Shown here one piece after another: positions 37,879-47,579 of a stretch of 64,000 nt of DNA. Where the stretch lies: assembly GCF_041355105.1 (NCBI RefSeq), contig NZ_JBFUPK010000001.1:1364001-1428000 (forward strand), read 5' to 3'. The notes beneath the pieces were generated by a model that was not told the origin of the DNA, ran no database searches, and saw only the letters and a list, made by a program, of their open reading frames with translations. Source of the DNA: Terriglobus sp. RCC_193 (lineage in GTDB: Bacteria > Acidobacteriota > Terriglobia > Terriglobales > Acidobacteriaceae). Made by a program: the position numbers and the translations under genes. How positions within the stretch are numbered: position 1 is the first letter of the stretch; each line of letters begins with the position of its first letter.

Positions 37879-38685
37879 CTACCACGCGTGCAGATAACCA
37901 TCTTTCTCCGTGATGTTCACGCGCACACCGAACAGATCATAGAGCTTGTCTTCCGTGATCATCTCCTCGCGCGATCCATCCGCAACGATGCGTCCATCGC
38001 GCATCATCAGCACGCGATCAATCTCCGGGATGATGTCTGCAATATGATGTGTCACCAGGATTAGTCCAGTTCCCTGTTGCACCAGACCGCGCATGGTGTT
38101 GCGCAACTCGGCCTGTGCCGCAATGTCCAGCGCGTTCGACGGTTCATCCATCAGCAGCATCCGCTCTTCCGGTGTATCACCGCTGCCTACCAGTGCACGT
38201 GCAATCATCACTCGCTTCTGCTGGCCAGCTGAAAGCGTTCCTAACTCCTGCTGTGCAAACTGTTCTGCGCCTACATGCTTCATTGCAGCGGCTGCAAGTT
38301 CACGCATGTGATCTGTCACAGTGAGATTCGGCCATAGCGTTGCGGATGAGAAGAAGCCCGTCAACACAGCATCAAACGATGTGGTGTGACGTGCGGACTT
38401 GCTCGGAGGTTCCGAAGTCACAACACCCAGCTTTCGCTTGAGCTCTGTAAGGTCCCAGCGCTGACGGCCAAAGATCTCCACGTGCATCCCTGGCTGCACC
38501 AATGGGTAAATTTCTGAGGTCATGGCCTTGATGAGCGTACTCTTACCGCATCCGTTGGGGCCCAGGATAGCAATGCGTTCGCCGCGCCGCATCTCCAGAT
38601 GGATATCGTGCAGGATGGTGCGTTCGCCACGCATCACGTTCACATTACGGAACGAAAGGAAAGGCTTCAACTCTTCAGCAGACAA
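37879..38685 (-). CDS. ABC transporter ATP-binding protein (YlmA-like)
   Basis: 268 aa single ATPase domain. Walker A GPNGCGKST, Q-loop region, signature LSAGQQKRVMIARAL, Walker B MLLMDEPSNALD and the H-loop His in LILVTHHIAD are all present. The closest match in pattern is the YlmA/ModF-like group. No permease gene is adjacent, so the partner is unknown or the protein is a non-transport ABC ATPase. Confidence 0.88.
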   Translation of the reverse strand: MSAEELKPFLSFRNVNVMRGERTILHDIHLEMRRGERIAILGPNGCGKSTLIKAMTSEIYPLVQPGMHVEIFGRQRWDLTELKRKLGVVTSEPPSKSARHTTSFDAVLTGFFSSATLWPNLTVTDHMRELAAAAMKHVGAEQFAQQELGTLSAGQQKRVMIARALVGSGDTPEERMLLMDEPSNALDIAAQAELRNTMRGLVQQGTGLILVTHHIADIIPEIDRVLMMRDGRIVADGSREEMITEDKLYDLFGVRVNITEKDGYLHAW

Positions 38686-38727
38686 CAGTCACTCCATAGG
38701 CGCAACAGCGCTCACAGATTCAGTGTA

Positions 38728-40167
38728 ATGATCAGAGGCGTGAACAACAGCAAGAGTGCGGTGATTGTAGGCAGCGGACCGAATGGTCTGGCGGCAGCCA
38801 TCGCGCTTGCACGTGCCGGTGTGCGTGTCACCCTCTTTGAGGCAGCACCGCGGGCAGGAGGCTGTCTCCGCTCGGAAGCTCTGACACTACCAGGCTGTAT
38901 TCACGATGCGGGAGCCGCTGTCTTTCCGCTGGGGAAGGCATCGCCCTTCTTCCGCACATTGCCGCTGGAACAGCATGGGCTTACGTGGATCGAACCAGAT
39001 ATTGCTGTAGCTCATCCGCTGGAGAATGACGATGCTGTGGCACTACTGCATGACATCAACGCGACTGCATCGCTACTGGGCGAAGACGGGCAACGATGGA
39101 AGCAGTGGATGCGTCCACTTTTGGTTGCATGGCCATCGTTGCTTCAGGATGCATTATCGCCGCTGTTGCGCGTGCCGCGCCATCCGCTGCGCATGGCACG
39201 TTTCGGAATGCAGGCTTTACAGTCTGCTCACAGTCTCTCCACTCAGTTGAAGACAGCAAGAGCGCGAGCACTCTTTGCAGGTCTTGCGGCGCATGCCAAC
39301 GTCCCGCTGGAGATGGCAGCCAGTGCAGGTGAAGGTCTGGTGCTGGCAGCCGCAGCACACAGTACAGGTTGGCCCATTGCACGCGGTGGATCACAGAGTA
39401 TTGCGAACGCCATGCTTTCTCTACTGCAGGAACTTGGTGCAGAGATTGTTCTATGTCATCCTGTTGCGTCGTTACGTGATCTACCCAAGGCCGATGCACT
39501 GTTGCTTGATGTCACACCGCGCCAGTTCGTTTCCTTAGCTAACCATGCGCTTTCTGAATCGGAGGCACAATCACTGTTGGATGTCCGGCTCAGTCCGGGT
39601 GTATGCAAGTTGGACTGGGCGCTCTCTTCGCCGATTCCGTGGCAGTCTGAGCTACCGCGTCGTGCTGGCACCGTGCATCTTGGCAGCAGCCATGAGGAGA
39701 TCGCCGCGTCGGAGCGTGATGCGTGGAACGGCAAGGCGAACCATCATCCGTACGTTCTTCTCTCGCAGCCAAGCCTCTTCGATACGACGCGTGCGCCCGC
39801 GGGTATGCATACGGCATGGGGATACTGCCATGTCCCCAACGGATCGACAGAAGACTACACACAACGCATCGAGGACCAGATCGAGCGGTTCGCTCCGGGT
39901 TTTCACAACACCATACTTGCGCGGCATGTGCGCACAGCCACAGACATGGAGCAATGGAACCCCAACCTTCTGGGTGGCGATATCTCCGGCGGCGCCATGA
40001 CGCTGAAGCAGATCGTGTTGCGCACGCGGCATCGAACGGCACTGCCGGGGGTGTATCTATGCTCGTCGTCTACCGCTCCGGGCGGAGGCGTCCATGGCAT
40101 GTGTGGATGGCATGCAGCTTGTGCTGCTGCAGCAGACATGCAACTGCCGCGTCTGCGGCTGGCATAA
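38728..40167 (+). CDS. FAD-dependent oxidoreductase, phytoene-desaturase-like
   Basis: 479 aa. The N-terminal Rossmann motif VIVGSGPNGLAAAIALARAG and GG doublet (RAGGCLRSE) bind FAD. The C-terminal segment PGVYLCSSSTAPGGGVHGMC completes the FAD site seen in the carotenoid desaturase/retinol saturase group. No carotenoid genes are adjacent, so the substrate is unknown. The start ATG at 38728 has only a weak ribosome site; a GTG 12 bp later is possible. It is divergent from the ABC gene, 42 bp apart. Confidence 0.87.
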   Translation: MIRGVNNSKSAVIVGSGPNGLAAAIALARAGVRVTLFEAAPRAGGCLRSEALTLPGCIHDAGAAVFPLGKASPFFRTLPLEQHGLTWIEPDIAVAHPLENDDAVALLHDINATASLLGEDGQRWKQWMRPLLVAWPSLLQDALSPLLRVPRHPLRMARFGMQALQSAHSLSTQLKTARARALFAGLAAHANVPLEMAASAGEGLVLAAAAHSTGWPIARGGSQSIANAMLSLLQELGAEIVLCHPVASLRDLPKADALLLDVTPRQFVSLANHALSESEAQSLLDVRLSPGVCKLDWALSSPIPWQSELPRRAGTVHLGSSHEEIAASERDAWNGKANHHPYVLLSQPSLFDTTRAPAGMHTAWGYCHVPNGSTEDYTQRIEDQIERFAPGFHNTILARHVRTATDMEQWNPNLLGGDISGGAMTLKQIVLRTRHRTALPGVYLCSSSTAPGGGVHGMCGWHAACAAAADMQLPRLRLA

Positions 40168-40172
40168 ATGGC

Positions 40173-40196
40173 AACTGCGGACCGAAGTCCGCAGTT
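40173..40196. terminator. Hairpin terminator between convergent genes
   Basis: 10-bp perfect stem AACTGCGGAC-cgaa-GTCCGCAGTT just after the oxidoreductase stop, facing the sodC end. No long T run on either strand, so the assignment rests on stem strength and position. Confidence 0.5.
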
Positions 40197-40222
40197 GAGC
40201 ATTCCATTCAGGAGCAGTAAGA

Positions 40223-40744
40223 CTACATCGCTGCTGCGGGAATCACACCGCAGGCAATGCGCTTGCCCGACGCGCCTGCCGGGTCGGTCTTCTGGTCATC
40301 CACCAACTCATGCACCACTACGGTCTTGCCGTAGATGGAGGACATGGATGCGGTATCCAGCGAGATATCGGGGTTGGTCAGTGTGGCCTTACCCTTGCCA
40401 TCGGAACCGACCTTCACACTGGAGGGAAAGTCGCCAGCGTGGTGTCCTTCCGGATTCTCGTAACCGTGGTGCTTGTTGTCAGGGTTCAGATGGCCCTTGG
40501 CGCTGGCGAAGTCAGGTGCGGTGCAGGCATCGCCCGCATGCACGTGGATGCCATGCTCGCCCGCGGGCAGATCATGCAGTGACACCTTCATGTCCACAAC
40601 CTTGCCCTTCTTGGCGAACTCCACGGTACCTACATCCTTGCCAGCAGCATCCTTCAGCTCAACCTTGACGGGCTTCTGTGCCACTGCGAATGCAGTCAAG
40701 CTACATGCGCCCAAAACCACTGTTGCCATCCACGACTTCTGCAT
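40223..40744 (-). CDS. sodC: Cu/Zn superoxide dismutase
   Basis: Periplasmic (or surface) enzyme converting superoxide to peroxide and oxygen; 173 aa. The signal peptide (MQKSWMATVVLGACSLTAFA) is followed by the SOD fold. Copper ligands are in GIHVHAG, GHLNP and VVVHELVDD. Zinc ligands are in KHHGYENPEGHHAGDFPS. The disulphide pair is Cys at DACTAP and ACGVI, and the guiding Arg is in GKRIACGVI. All key residues are present. Single gene. Confidence 0.95.
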   Translation of the reverse strand: MQKSWMATVVLGACSLTAFAVAQKPVKVELKDAAGKDVGTVEFAKKGKVVDMKVSLHDLPAGEHGIHVHAGDACTAPDFASAKGHLNPDNKHHGYENPEGHHAGDFPSSVKVGSDGKGKATLTNPDISLDTASMSSIYGKTVVVHELVDDQKTDPAGASGKRIACGVIPAAAM

Positions 40745-40860
40745 ATTCCTGCTCTCCCTTTGAGTCTCCGCTCATGGTAACGCGGAGAGCTAACCCTCAT
40801 CACACAATACCGCTTGGTGACTTGGATTCGCTCTCCGCGCTGGATGATGCCTGACTGCGT

Positions 40861-43101
40861 TTATTGACCGATCTGGCTGGAAAGTGAATCGATGAAATCT
40901 GCTTCATCGTTCAAGCTCTTTACCAGAACATCCAACTGCTGCTTTGCTTCGTCGAAGCGGCCTGCTTCGATGGCCTCACGTACCCCGGGCAGGGTGCTGG
41001 CGCCGTAGCCGGTGTAGGTACCGGGGGCGTAGATGAGGTGCTTTACCCACGGGCGTCCGGGGAGACCTGCGTCGGACAGGAGCTTGCGCTCGCTCACCGC
41101 CAGGCCGTCATTCAGGGCCTTGCGCTTCTCCGGGGAGAGTGCGACAGCCTTCGCCGCCAATCCCTCGTAGCGCGTGGATGCGGTGGACAGCTTGCCGATG
41201 GCGGCGTCCAGCATAGTCCAGTCGTACGTGGGAGGCAGCGGCAGCGCGGGCGGCGGCGCGAGGGAGTTCTTCGGGTCGTTGGCCAGGGTGAATGCGCCGG
41301 ACTTCAGGGCGCGGTCCCGCTGGGTGGACTCCGTCTGCATGGTCTTCACCTCGCCCTTGAGGTTGTCTGCGTAGTCCTTCACTGTGAGCGCCAACTCCGT
41401 GAAGTTGTACGGCATGACGTCCGCGTTGGCGATGCGCAGGACGATGGTTCCCGCAGTCTGGGCGAACAGCTTGCCGTAGACCTGGTCCTTGTCGGCGAAG
41501 GTGTCCCAATGCCACGGGGTGTCGTAGGCGGAGTGGTAGGTACCGCCACGATCCTCGCCGCCGTAGCCGATGTTGATGGAGGCTACACCGAGGTGGTCGA
41601 TGAAGCCGGCGTAGTCCGAGCCAGAGCCTGCGGGGCCGAAGGGGATGGTCTTACGGTTGGCGCCGTCACCGCCGGAGCGGCGACCGCGACCGGTCTGCGT
41701 GGCGGCCTTCTGGCGATCCCATACGCTCTTGCCGGTCTCGGGATCGGTCAGTTCGCGGGTGACGTTGTTCACCATGAGCTCGAAGCTCTGGGAGCCGCTG
41801 CCACCGAAGTAGCCGCGACCGTTCTCGTCGGAGTTGATGTATACCGCACCGTGCTTCGTCAGTTCGTCGGCGTGACGTTCTGCCCACTCTGTGGAGCCGA
41901 GCAGGCCGGGTTCCTCACCGTCCCATGCGGCGTAGACGAGGGTGCGCTTCGGGCTCCAGCCCTGCTTGTGCAGATCGCCCAGTGCGCGTGCCTCTTCCAT
42001 GAGGGCAGACTCACCACTGATGGGGTCATCTGCGCCGTTGACCCAGCCGTCGTAGTGGTTGCCGCGCACGATCCATGTGTCGGGCTCTTCACTGCCCTTC
42101 AGCGTGGCGATGACGTCGAGCACGGGCTTGGTTCCCCAGTCGGATTCCACCTTCAGGTGGACCTTCTCCTTGCTGGGGCCGAACTTGTAGGTGAAGGGCA
42201 AGGCTCCGCGCCACGATGCGGGTACGGTGCGGCCATCCAGTTGCGCCAGCAGCGGTTTGGCGTCGCCCCACGAGATGGGAAGTGTGGGGATCTGCATGAT
42301 GACCTTGCTGTCCTTGATGGCGAGGCGCTTCACGCCGGGGACAGAGGGTTCGCCGGGAGTGAGCGGGTCACCGGCATAGAGCGTGGTGTCTGCCACGGAG
42401 CCGCGCTGCACGCCCCATTCGGGACGCATGGGACCAGCAGGAATGGCTTCACCGGCAGCGAAGCCGTCATCCGCGGGATCGGAGTAGATGATGCAGCCGA
42501 CAGCGCCGTGCTCGTAGGCCAGCTTGGGCTTGAGGCCGCGCCAGCCGCCGCCGTAGCGGGAGATGACGATGGCGCCCTTCACGGAGACGCCGTTGCGCTC
42601 CAGTTCCTCATAGTCGGCCTTCATGCCGTAGTTCACGTAGACCAGCGGCGCGGTTACATCACCGTCAACCGCATAGATGTTGTACGGCGGCATTGCAGGG
42701 CTCTTGTCCTGCGTGTACGGATCTTCGGGAACAGGCGGCTCTTCCAGCTTCGCCTTGTAGGGCTTTGCTCCCAGGAGTTCCAGCACGCGCACCTTTGGCG
42801 TGGGATAGAGCACATCAAAGGACTCGATCTTCGCATCCCAGCCCCACGACTTGTACTGCTCGACGAGCCATTCCGCATTGGCACGCTGCGCTGCCGAACC
42901 TACGTTGTGCGGATGCGCGGCCAGCTTGTGCATGTTGGCGGAGATGCGCTTTGCATCCGGCAGCGCGAGGAACTTCGACTCGAGCTGTCGCTCGGTCTGC
43001 GCGCTCTGCGGGGTGAAGCCGAGGATGGGCTTTGGAGCTTCCTGCGTTACGGCAGCAATGGGAAGCAGAAGGGCGAGCGAGGCAGCAGCGAGTTGGCGCA
43101 T
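40861..43101 (-). CDS. M28-family metallopeptidase, glutamate carboxypeptidase II (PSMA)-like
   Basis: 746 aa exported zinc peptidase. Signal peptide (MRQLAAASLALLLPIAAVTQ), N-terminal peptidase segment, inserted PA domain (about 115-290), the dizinc core (VRGNHYDGWVNGADDPISGE with His/Asp, AAWDGEEPGLLGSTEWAE with catalytic Glu-Glu, GSGSDYAGFIDHLGVASINI, YHSAYD with His), and a C-terminal dimerisation domain (about 590-740). This full domain set matches NAALADase/folate hydrolase-type enzymes found in Acidobacteria. Peptide substrate unknown. The 5' side abuts an AAAATCGTC repeat, which must contain or lie next to the promoter. Confidence 0.92.
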   Translation of the reverse strand: MRQLAAASLALLLPIAAVTQEAPKPILGFTPQSAQTERQLESKFLALPDAKRISANMHKLAAHPHNVGSAAQRANAEWLVEQYKSWGWDAKIESFDVLYPTPKVRVLELLGAKPYKAKLEEPPVPEDPYTQDKSPAMPPYNIYAVDGDVTAPLVYVNYGMKADYEELERNGVSVKGAIVISRYGGGWRGLKPKLAYEHGAVGCIIYSDPADDGFAAGEAIPAGPMRPEWGVQRGSVADTTLYAGDPLTPGEPSVPGVKRLAIKDSKVIMQIPTLPISWGDAKPLLAQLDGRTVPASWRGALPFTYKFGPSKEKVHLKVESDWGTKPVLDVIATLKGSEEPDTWIVRGNHYDGWVNGADDPISGESALMEEARALGDLHKQGWSPKRTLVYAAWDGEEPGLLGSTEWAERHADELTKHGAVYINSDENGRGYFGGSGSQSFELMVNNVTRELTDPETGKSVWDRQKAATQTGRGRRSGGDGANRKTIPFGPAGSGSDYAGFIDHLGVASINIGYGGEDRGGTYHSAYDTPWHWDTFADKDQVYGKLFAQTAGTIVLRIANADVMPYNFTELALTVKDYADNLKGEVKTMQTESTQRDRALKSGAFTLANDPKNSLAPPPALPLPPTYDWTMLDAAIGKLSTASTRYEGLAAKAVALSPEKRKALNDGLAVSERKLLSDAGLPGRPWVKHLIYAPGTYTGYGASTLPGVREAIEAGRFDEAKQQLDVLVKSLNDEADFIDSLSSQIGQ

Positions 43102-43431
43102 TTTCTTTGTGGCACTCCCGGAATGGAGGGGGTCCCCCTCCCCCCTGTTTTTTGCAAAATCGTCATTCTACGGGAGATAGCTGCGGGGTTACCGCAAAAT
43201 CGTCTTCCGCAAGGACTTAGAGGCAAAATCGTCTTAACAAAAGACTTAGCTCGCGGTGGCAAAGCCAAGCCGGCTTAATTTTTGGGTGCGTTTCCAGTGT
43301 AGCAAGTTTGAAGGAAATTACCGGCAGCCGTAGATGGCTGATGGGAATGGGGTTATGCAGACAGGAGCTTGACAGGATTTTTGTGTGGTTCTTAATGCCT
43401 TCCTTAAGGAGCGTGCGTTCCGGGACCAATC
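43102..43431. other. 330-bp spacer carrying a dispersed repeat
   Basis: Between the M28 peptidase start and the ankyrin-gene stop. The first 140 bp are copy 2 of the AAAATCGTC repeat; the remaining 190 bp show no gene or clear site. Confidence 0.5.
43122..43240 (+). repeat. AAAATCGTC dispersed repeat, copy 2
   Basis: A GGAGGGGG-TCC-CCCTCCCCCC palindrome, TGTTTTTT, then GCAAAATCGTC at 43154, 43194 and 43223 (spacing 40 and 29), with GGGGTTA and GGACTTA between. Inverted relative to copy 1 at 18407-18516 and with the same order of parts. Confidence 0.7.
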
Positions 43432-44694
43432 TCAATGCCCTCCATATTCAGCGATGAGGCGCATACTTTCCCGATTCACTAGTTTCTGAAATACGAATCG
43501 TTCTCCCCACTCAATAGGAGTGACGTTTTGATAGAGATGAACTCCATTGATTCCGTAGCCAGGATGAAGTTGTTTTCGTAACGAGGCAACCGCATTCGGA
43601 TTTGCTCCATGTTCCAAAAGAAGTTTCGTGAACGGAGCCTCAGGAATCTCTCCGTTGTGATTCATCCAGAAGTTTGTTTGAGATACCACTGTAGAAAACA
43701 ACGGCGTGTGTCCTCCAAATCCCTCGGCGTCCACGTCTGCCAGCGCATCGGCACTCATCCCCTGAGCCAACAACCACTCCGCAATTTCGATCTCGCCATA
43801 GTCTGCACACATATGCAATAACGTCGCACCGGCCAGCGGCGTTCCGTAAGTGGCTTCAACTTCGCTGGAGCAGCGTAATGCCGGAGGATACATTTCAGCA
43901 AAAGAAAATGTGCGGGTAAGCAAGCCGGGATCCAGTTGGAGATGACGTTCCAACAGATCGATACGCCCACGATGTAGGGCCATGGTGGGTGTGTCTGGAA
44001 GTGTGATTCCGTGGTCAGCATAGAGTTCGAGAATGCGATGCTTTGCTGCCGGATTGCGACTATCGGTCTCAAGAACCATGGCGACAGGCGCAAGGCAGTT
44101 TCCAGCTTCATCAGCGGCACGCGCTCCGAGCTGAAATAACAACTCTGTGCCCGCCACATTCAGCGTGTACGCAGCGCCACTAAGCGATTCATGCAATGGT
44201 CGTGGATCGTCCATGAGAGCGTGCAGACGTCGCGCAGTTCCCACCTGCCCCTGAAGACAAGCGCGTCCGAATGCATACTGCCAATCCCTGGCTCCCAGGG
44301 AAGATAACATCTCGATGATGGCATCCTGGCCAAGGTTGGCAGCGTAGGACATCGGCGGTCCCCAATTTCCATTGACGCCACGTGCATCCTCAACCAGCAA
44401 CCTGGGATCACGCAGCACCATCGCCTTGACTACTTCCACATCGCCGCGCCAGATCGCATCGGTCATGCGGCATGCGATCACGAGACGCGGCCAGTTGGGC
44501 AGGCCGTAGCTTCGAGCAAGGACAAACTGAGCGTCCGCAAGCTTAGCGTTTAGCGAATTAGTTATAGATGGGATGTACTCCCGAAATTCCGCGACGGCTT
44601 CAGGTTCGTTGCGGCGAAATGCCCGCAACAGCTCTTTTGCTTGATGCCTCAATTGTTCAAGGTTGGGGCGAACGGGAAAGTGACGGCTTGCCAT
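43432..44694 (-). CDS. Ankyrin-repeat protein
   Basis: 420 aa, no signal peptide. An N-terminal helix region (PNLEQLRHQAKELLRAFRRN, LADAQFVLARSYGLPNWPRL), common to an acidobacterial ankyrin family, is followed by ankyrin-like repeats from about 95 to 385: VEVVKAMVLRDPRLLVEDAR, GQDAIIEMLSSLGA, GATLLHMCADYGEIEIAEWL, FTKLLLEHGANPN. Such repeats bind proteins; the partner is unknown. AGGAGGT lies before the ATG. Confidence 0.87.
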   Translation of the reverse strand: MASRHFPVRPNLEQLRHQAKELLRAFRRNEPEAVAEFREYIPSITNSLNAKLADAQFVLARSYGLPNWPRLVIACRMTDAIWRGDVEVVKAMVLRDPRLLVEDARGVNGNWGPPMSYAANLGQDAIIEMLSSLGARDWQYAFGRACLQGQVGTARRLHALMDDPRPLHESLSGAAYTLNVAGTELLFQLGARAADEAGNCLAPVAMVLETDSRNPAAKHRILELYADHGITLPDTPTMALHRGRIDLLERHLQLDPGLLTRTFSFAEMYPPALRCSSEVEATYGTPLAGATLLHMCADYGEIEIAEWLLAQGMSADALADVDAEGFGGHTPLFSTVVSQTNFWMNHNGEIPEAPFTKLLLEHGANPNAVASLRKQLHPGYGINGVHLYQNVTPIEWGERFVFQKLVNRESMRLIAEYGGH

Positions 44695-44999
44695 AACGGA
44701 CCTCCTCTAGGTCGTGCCATGGGTCCGCTACCAGGCGAAAGGAGATTCGTTGAAACCAAGTTGTCGAACTTCGGCAGGTGGACTCGGTCCTGTCCGCGGA
44801 CGGGAAGCGCCCTGTGCGCTAACGCAAGTCTAATCGACCTGCGATAGCCTTGCTGGATTTCCAGCAGACAATCTCCGTCCCACAATCGAGCGGTTGATTC
44901 GACGTTGGCTTTGACACGCTGCCCACCACAATGACACCTGGTGTCTATCTTGGCGGACTCGAATTTGATGCCAGATTCCTGCGAGAGCATGGACCATAT
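44695..44999. other. 305-bp spacer, nothing recognised
   Basis: Lies upstream of the ankyrin gene (its promoter should be here) and downstream of the phosphoesterase gene. No hairpin with a T run, repeat copy or small gene could be supported. Confidence 0.4.
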
Positions 45000-46013
45000 T
45001 CAGGCGGAGAGTACCGTGACTTTGCCGTCGGGTGTTTTCGTAAAGGCGTGGAGTGTGTTGCCTGCGGCGTCAACATGGCGCAGCGTGAGCAGTTTTTCCG
45101 TGACAGAAAGATGGCTGAAGCCGTTGACCTTCTGCGCCCAGGGGCCACGCTGGTCCGGGGTGATCTTCAGGTCGTAAAGCTCTGCGCCGCCGCCACCGGA
45201 GAGGAAGAAGCTGGTGGGATGTCCGGCAAACTCCAGATGCTGCAGGTCGTGATCGTGTCCGCCTAGATACGCGTGCACGCCGTAACGCTGCAGCAACGGG
45301 TCCCAATCGCGGATGAGCATGGGGTGGTCGCCGTGCGGGCCGTCCGTGTACACCGGATGATGCGCCATGACGATGGTGAACGGCGTGAGGCGTGGCGTGG
45401 CCAGTTCTTTCTCAAGCCATGCGAGCTGCGTAATGCGTTCCTCTTCGGTGAGGGTGAAGTTGCGGTTGGGTATGCCGTCGGCGTTGGGTTTGATCTCGTG
45501 AGGCATGTTGCTGTCGAGCGCGATGAAGTGGATGAGCGGCTTCTTTGCGGGGAAATCGAAGCTGTACCACTTGGCTGGCATGGTCCAGCGGCTGTGTCCG
45601 CGATGGGAGTAAGCAAGCTCTGCTTCGACCTTGCTGGCTGGGTACATCTGGTAGTCGTGGTTTCCGAGGATGGCGTAGGCAGGGCCGGGGAAGACACTGG
45701 CGGGATAGAGGTCTTCAAAGTGCGTCTTCCATCGCGGTGAATCAACACCGCCGGGCAATTCGTCGTACCAGTTATCGCCGAGCATGAGGAGCGCGTTTGG
45801 ATGAAGGCGCTGCGACCGCGTGTACTTCACCATGCCTGCAGCGACCAGTTCCTGTGCGGCAGGATGTGCATTTCCCCAATCGCCGATCATGAGGAGGTCG
45901 GCTTCGCCGTGCGGCTGGGCAGCGATGGCAGGGATTGCCTGCGAGGCCAGGACGGCGGCGCTGAAGCCGATGGTCTGCCGCAGGAAGCGACGACGGGTGA
46001 TCTGCAAATCCAT
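45000..46013 (-). CDS. Tat-exported metallophosphoesterase (purple acid phosphatase-like)
   Basis: 337 aa. A twin-arginine signal (MDLQITRRRFLRQTIGFSAA) leads to a calcineurin-like domain with metal blocks LMIGDWGN, LMLGDNWYDE, AILGNHDY, IVMAHHPVYT and LGGHDHDLQH. The GDWGN and GDNWY pattern resembles tartrate-resistant/purple acid phosphatases. The start ATG at 46013 is chosen because the Tat motif follows directly. The frame stays open for 300 codons upstream, but there it runs antisense or out of frame through htrA. Possibly co-transcribed with htrA (127-bp gap). Confidence 0.88.
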   Translation of the reverse strand: MDLQITRRRFLRQTIGFSAAVLASQAIPAIAAQPHGEADLLMIGDWGNAHPAAQELVAAGMVKYTRSQRLHPNALLMLGDNWYDELPGGVDSPRWKTHFEDLYPASVFPGPAYAILGNHDYQMYPASKVEAELAYSHRGHSRWTMPAKWYSFDFPAKKPLIHFIALDSNMPHEIKPNADGIPNRNFTLTEEERITQLAWLEKELATPRLTPFTIVMAHHPVYTDGPHGDHPMLIRDWDPLLQRYGVHAYLGGHDHDLQHLEFAGHPTSFFLSGGGGAELYDLKITPDQRGPWAQKVNGFSHLSVTEKLLTLRHVDAAGNTLHAFTKTPDGKVTVLSA

Positions 46014-46140
46014 TGTTTCGGGGTTCTCCCTCTGCGAATCCCTTATACCAACCGTTGGTGAAGATGTCGCGAATTCCGAGAGAAAAGCAGTCATCTCCGG
46101 TTGCTGATTTCCAGTCCTCTTTTTCGCCTCTGTTTGCCTG

Positions 46141-47535
46141 CTAGCCCGGAGGCAGGACGACGTAGGAGAGTGCACCGTCGCGTTCGATCTGGAGGACGAG
46201 CGTGTCGCGGCCGGGGATCTGCGCCAGTTGTTTACGGAGGTCTTCCACGGAGTTGACCTGATGACCGTTGATGGCGTGGATGACGTCATGCGGACGGAGT
46301 AACTGCTCCGCGACACGAAGCGCGCTGGAGCGTGCCGCAACGAGGACACCCTCAGGGCTGCGAACGGGATTCCATTCCGAAGATGTTTGCGGATCGACTG
46401 TGACGGCGAATATCTCAAGCCGCTGGATGAGATTGCGGCCGTAGGTGATGTCGTCTGTGAGGTTGCGTGAACGGTTGGTGGCGCGGTCGGGTTCCACGTT
46501 GAGCGTAAGTGTTTTTTCTCCGCGCATGAGTACGACTGGAATGGACGCCTGCGGCTTGAGTGCAGCAACTGTCTGCGCGTAGTTGACGATGTTGGTGACG
46601 CGCTTGCCGTTGACGCTTTGAATGATGTCACCCGGCTTGATGCCGGCACGTTCGCCGCTGCCGGAGGGCCACACATCCTCGACAAGGACGCCCTGCGTGC
46701 CGGTGAGGCCGAGGCCGCGTGTGAGGTCGCGAGAGAGGGTGTGGGTGGTGACAGAGAGCGTGGAACGTGTGACGCGGCCGTCGCGCTTGATGGTTTCAAA
46801 TGTTGAATGCACGATGTCCGCGGGGATGGCGAGCGCGATACCTTCATTGCCACCGGTGCCGGAATAGATGAGCGTGTTGATACCGATGAGATTGCCGCGC
46901 ACGTCGACGAGCGGGCCACCGGAATTGCCGGGGTTCACAGCGGCGTCGGTCTGGATCCAGAGGCGCGGATCATCTGGTGTGGACTGGCGACGCACAGCAG
47001 AGACAATGCCCATAGTAACGGTGCGCTCAAAGCCGAAGGGACTGCCAAAGGCGATGGCAACCTGGCCCTGGTGAGCCTGTGTGACGTGTGAGATGTCCAG
47101 GAAGGTGAAGGTTTCTTCCGGTGGTGGGTTTACCTTCAGGACGGCGAGGTCCATCTCTGCGTCGTCGCCGACGCGTGTGGCGGCAAGGTTGTGCACGTGA
47201 CCTTTGGTGTCTCGGATTTCCACGCGCAGGTTCTGCGTTCCGGCGATGACGTGCGCATTGGTGATGATGTAACCGTCGGCAGAGACGAGAACGCCTGAAC
47301 CCTGCACGGTGCCACCCGTCAGCAGGCCCGTTTCCGATTGCGAACTGTTGTCGGAGTCCTTGTCGCCGATGTACACGCGCCCGGAGATGCGTGCGACTGC
47401 AGGCATGATGCGGGTGGAGAGCGCCTCAAGATCGTCAGAGAACTGAAGCAGCGGCGAGGCGGGTGGCTGCTGTTGCGCGCAGGCGGCAACGGAGCAGGCG
47501 AGAAGCATGATGGCCGGAATGGCACGGGGGAGCAT
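46141..47535 (-). CDS. HtrA/DegP-like serine protease with two PDZ domains
   Basis: 464 aa envelope protease. The N-terminal signal ends in VAAC-AQQ, which also fits a lipobox (Cys19). The trypsin-like domain has His95 (ITNAHVIAG), Asp129 (AEMDLAVLKV) and Ser205 (NPGNSGGPL), so the triad is complete. PDZ1 is at about 265-345 (GSGERAGIKPGDIIQSVNGK) and PDZ2 at about 375-460 (LLRPHDVIHAINGHQV). Role: degradation or processing of damaged envelope proteins. It follows the cyclase-like gene by 44 bp on the same strand. Confidence 0.92.
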   Translation of the reverse strand: MLPRAIPAIMLLACSVAACAQQQPPASPLLQFSDDLEALSTRIMPAVARISGRVYIGDKDSDNSSQSETGLLTGGTVQGSGVLVSADGYIITNAHVIAGTQNLRVEIRDTKGHVHNLAATRVGDDAEMDLAVLKVNPPPEETFTFLDISHVTQAHQGQVAIAFGSPFGFERTVTMGIVSAVRRQSTPDDPRLWIQTDAAVNPGNSGGPLVDVRGNLIGINTLIYSGTGGNEGIALAIPADIVHSTFETIKRDGRVTRSTLSVTTHTLSRDLTRGLGLTGTQGVLVEDVWPSGSGERAGIKPGDIIQSVNGKRVTNIVNYAQTVAALKPQASIPVVLMRGEKTLTLNVEPDRATNRSRNLTDDITYGRNLIQRLEIFAVTVDPQTSSEWNPVRSPEGVLVAARSSALRVAEQLLRPHDVIHAINGHQVNSVEDLRKQLAQIPGRDTLVLQIERDGALSYVVLPPG

Positions 47536-47579
47536 ATGTGATCACCGTAGCAGCAGTGAGGCAGAAGACGAAGAGACTT

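Noticed and set aside
41038-43278. 746-codon open frame on the plus strand
   Set aside because: Lies antisense to the M28 peptidase, whose domains and zinc motifs are clear. The frame is open only because of high GC at third positions of the real gene.
46014-46919. 300-residue N-terminal extension of the Tat phosphoesterase
   Set aside because: It runs out of frame through htrA and is Ser/Arg/Pro-rich; the Tat signal at 46013 marks the true start.
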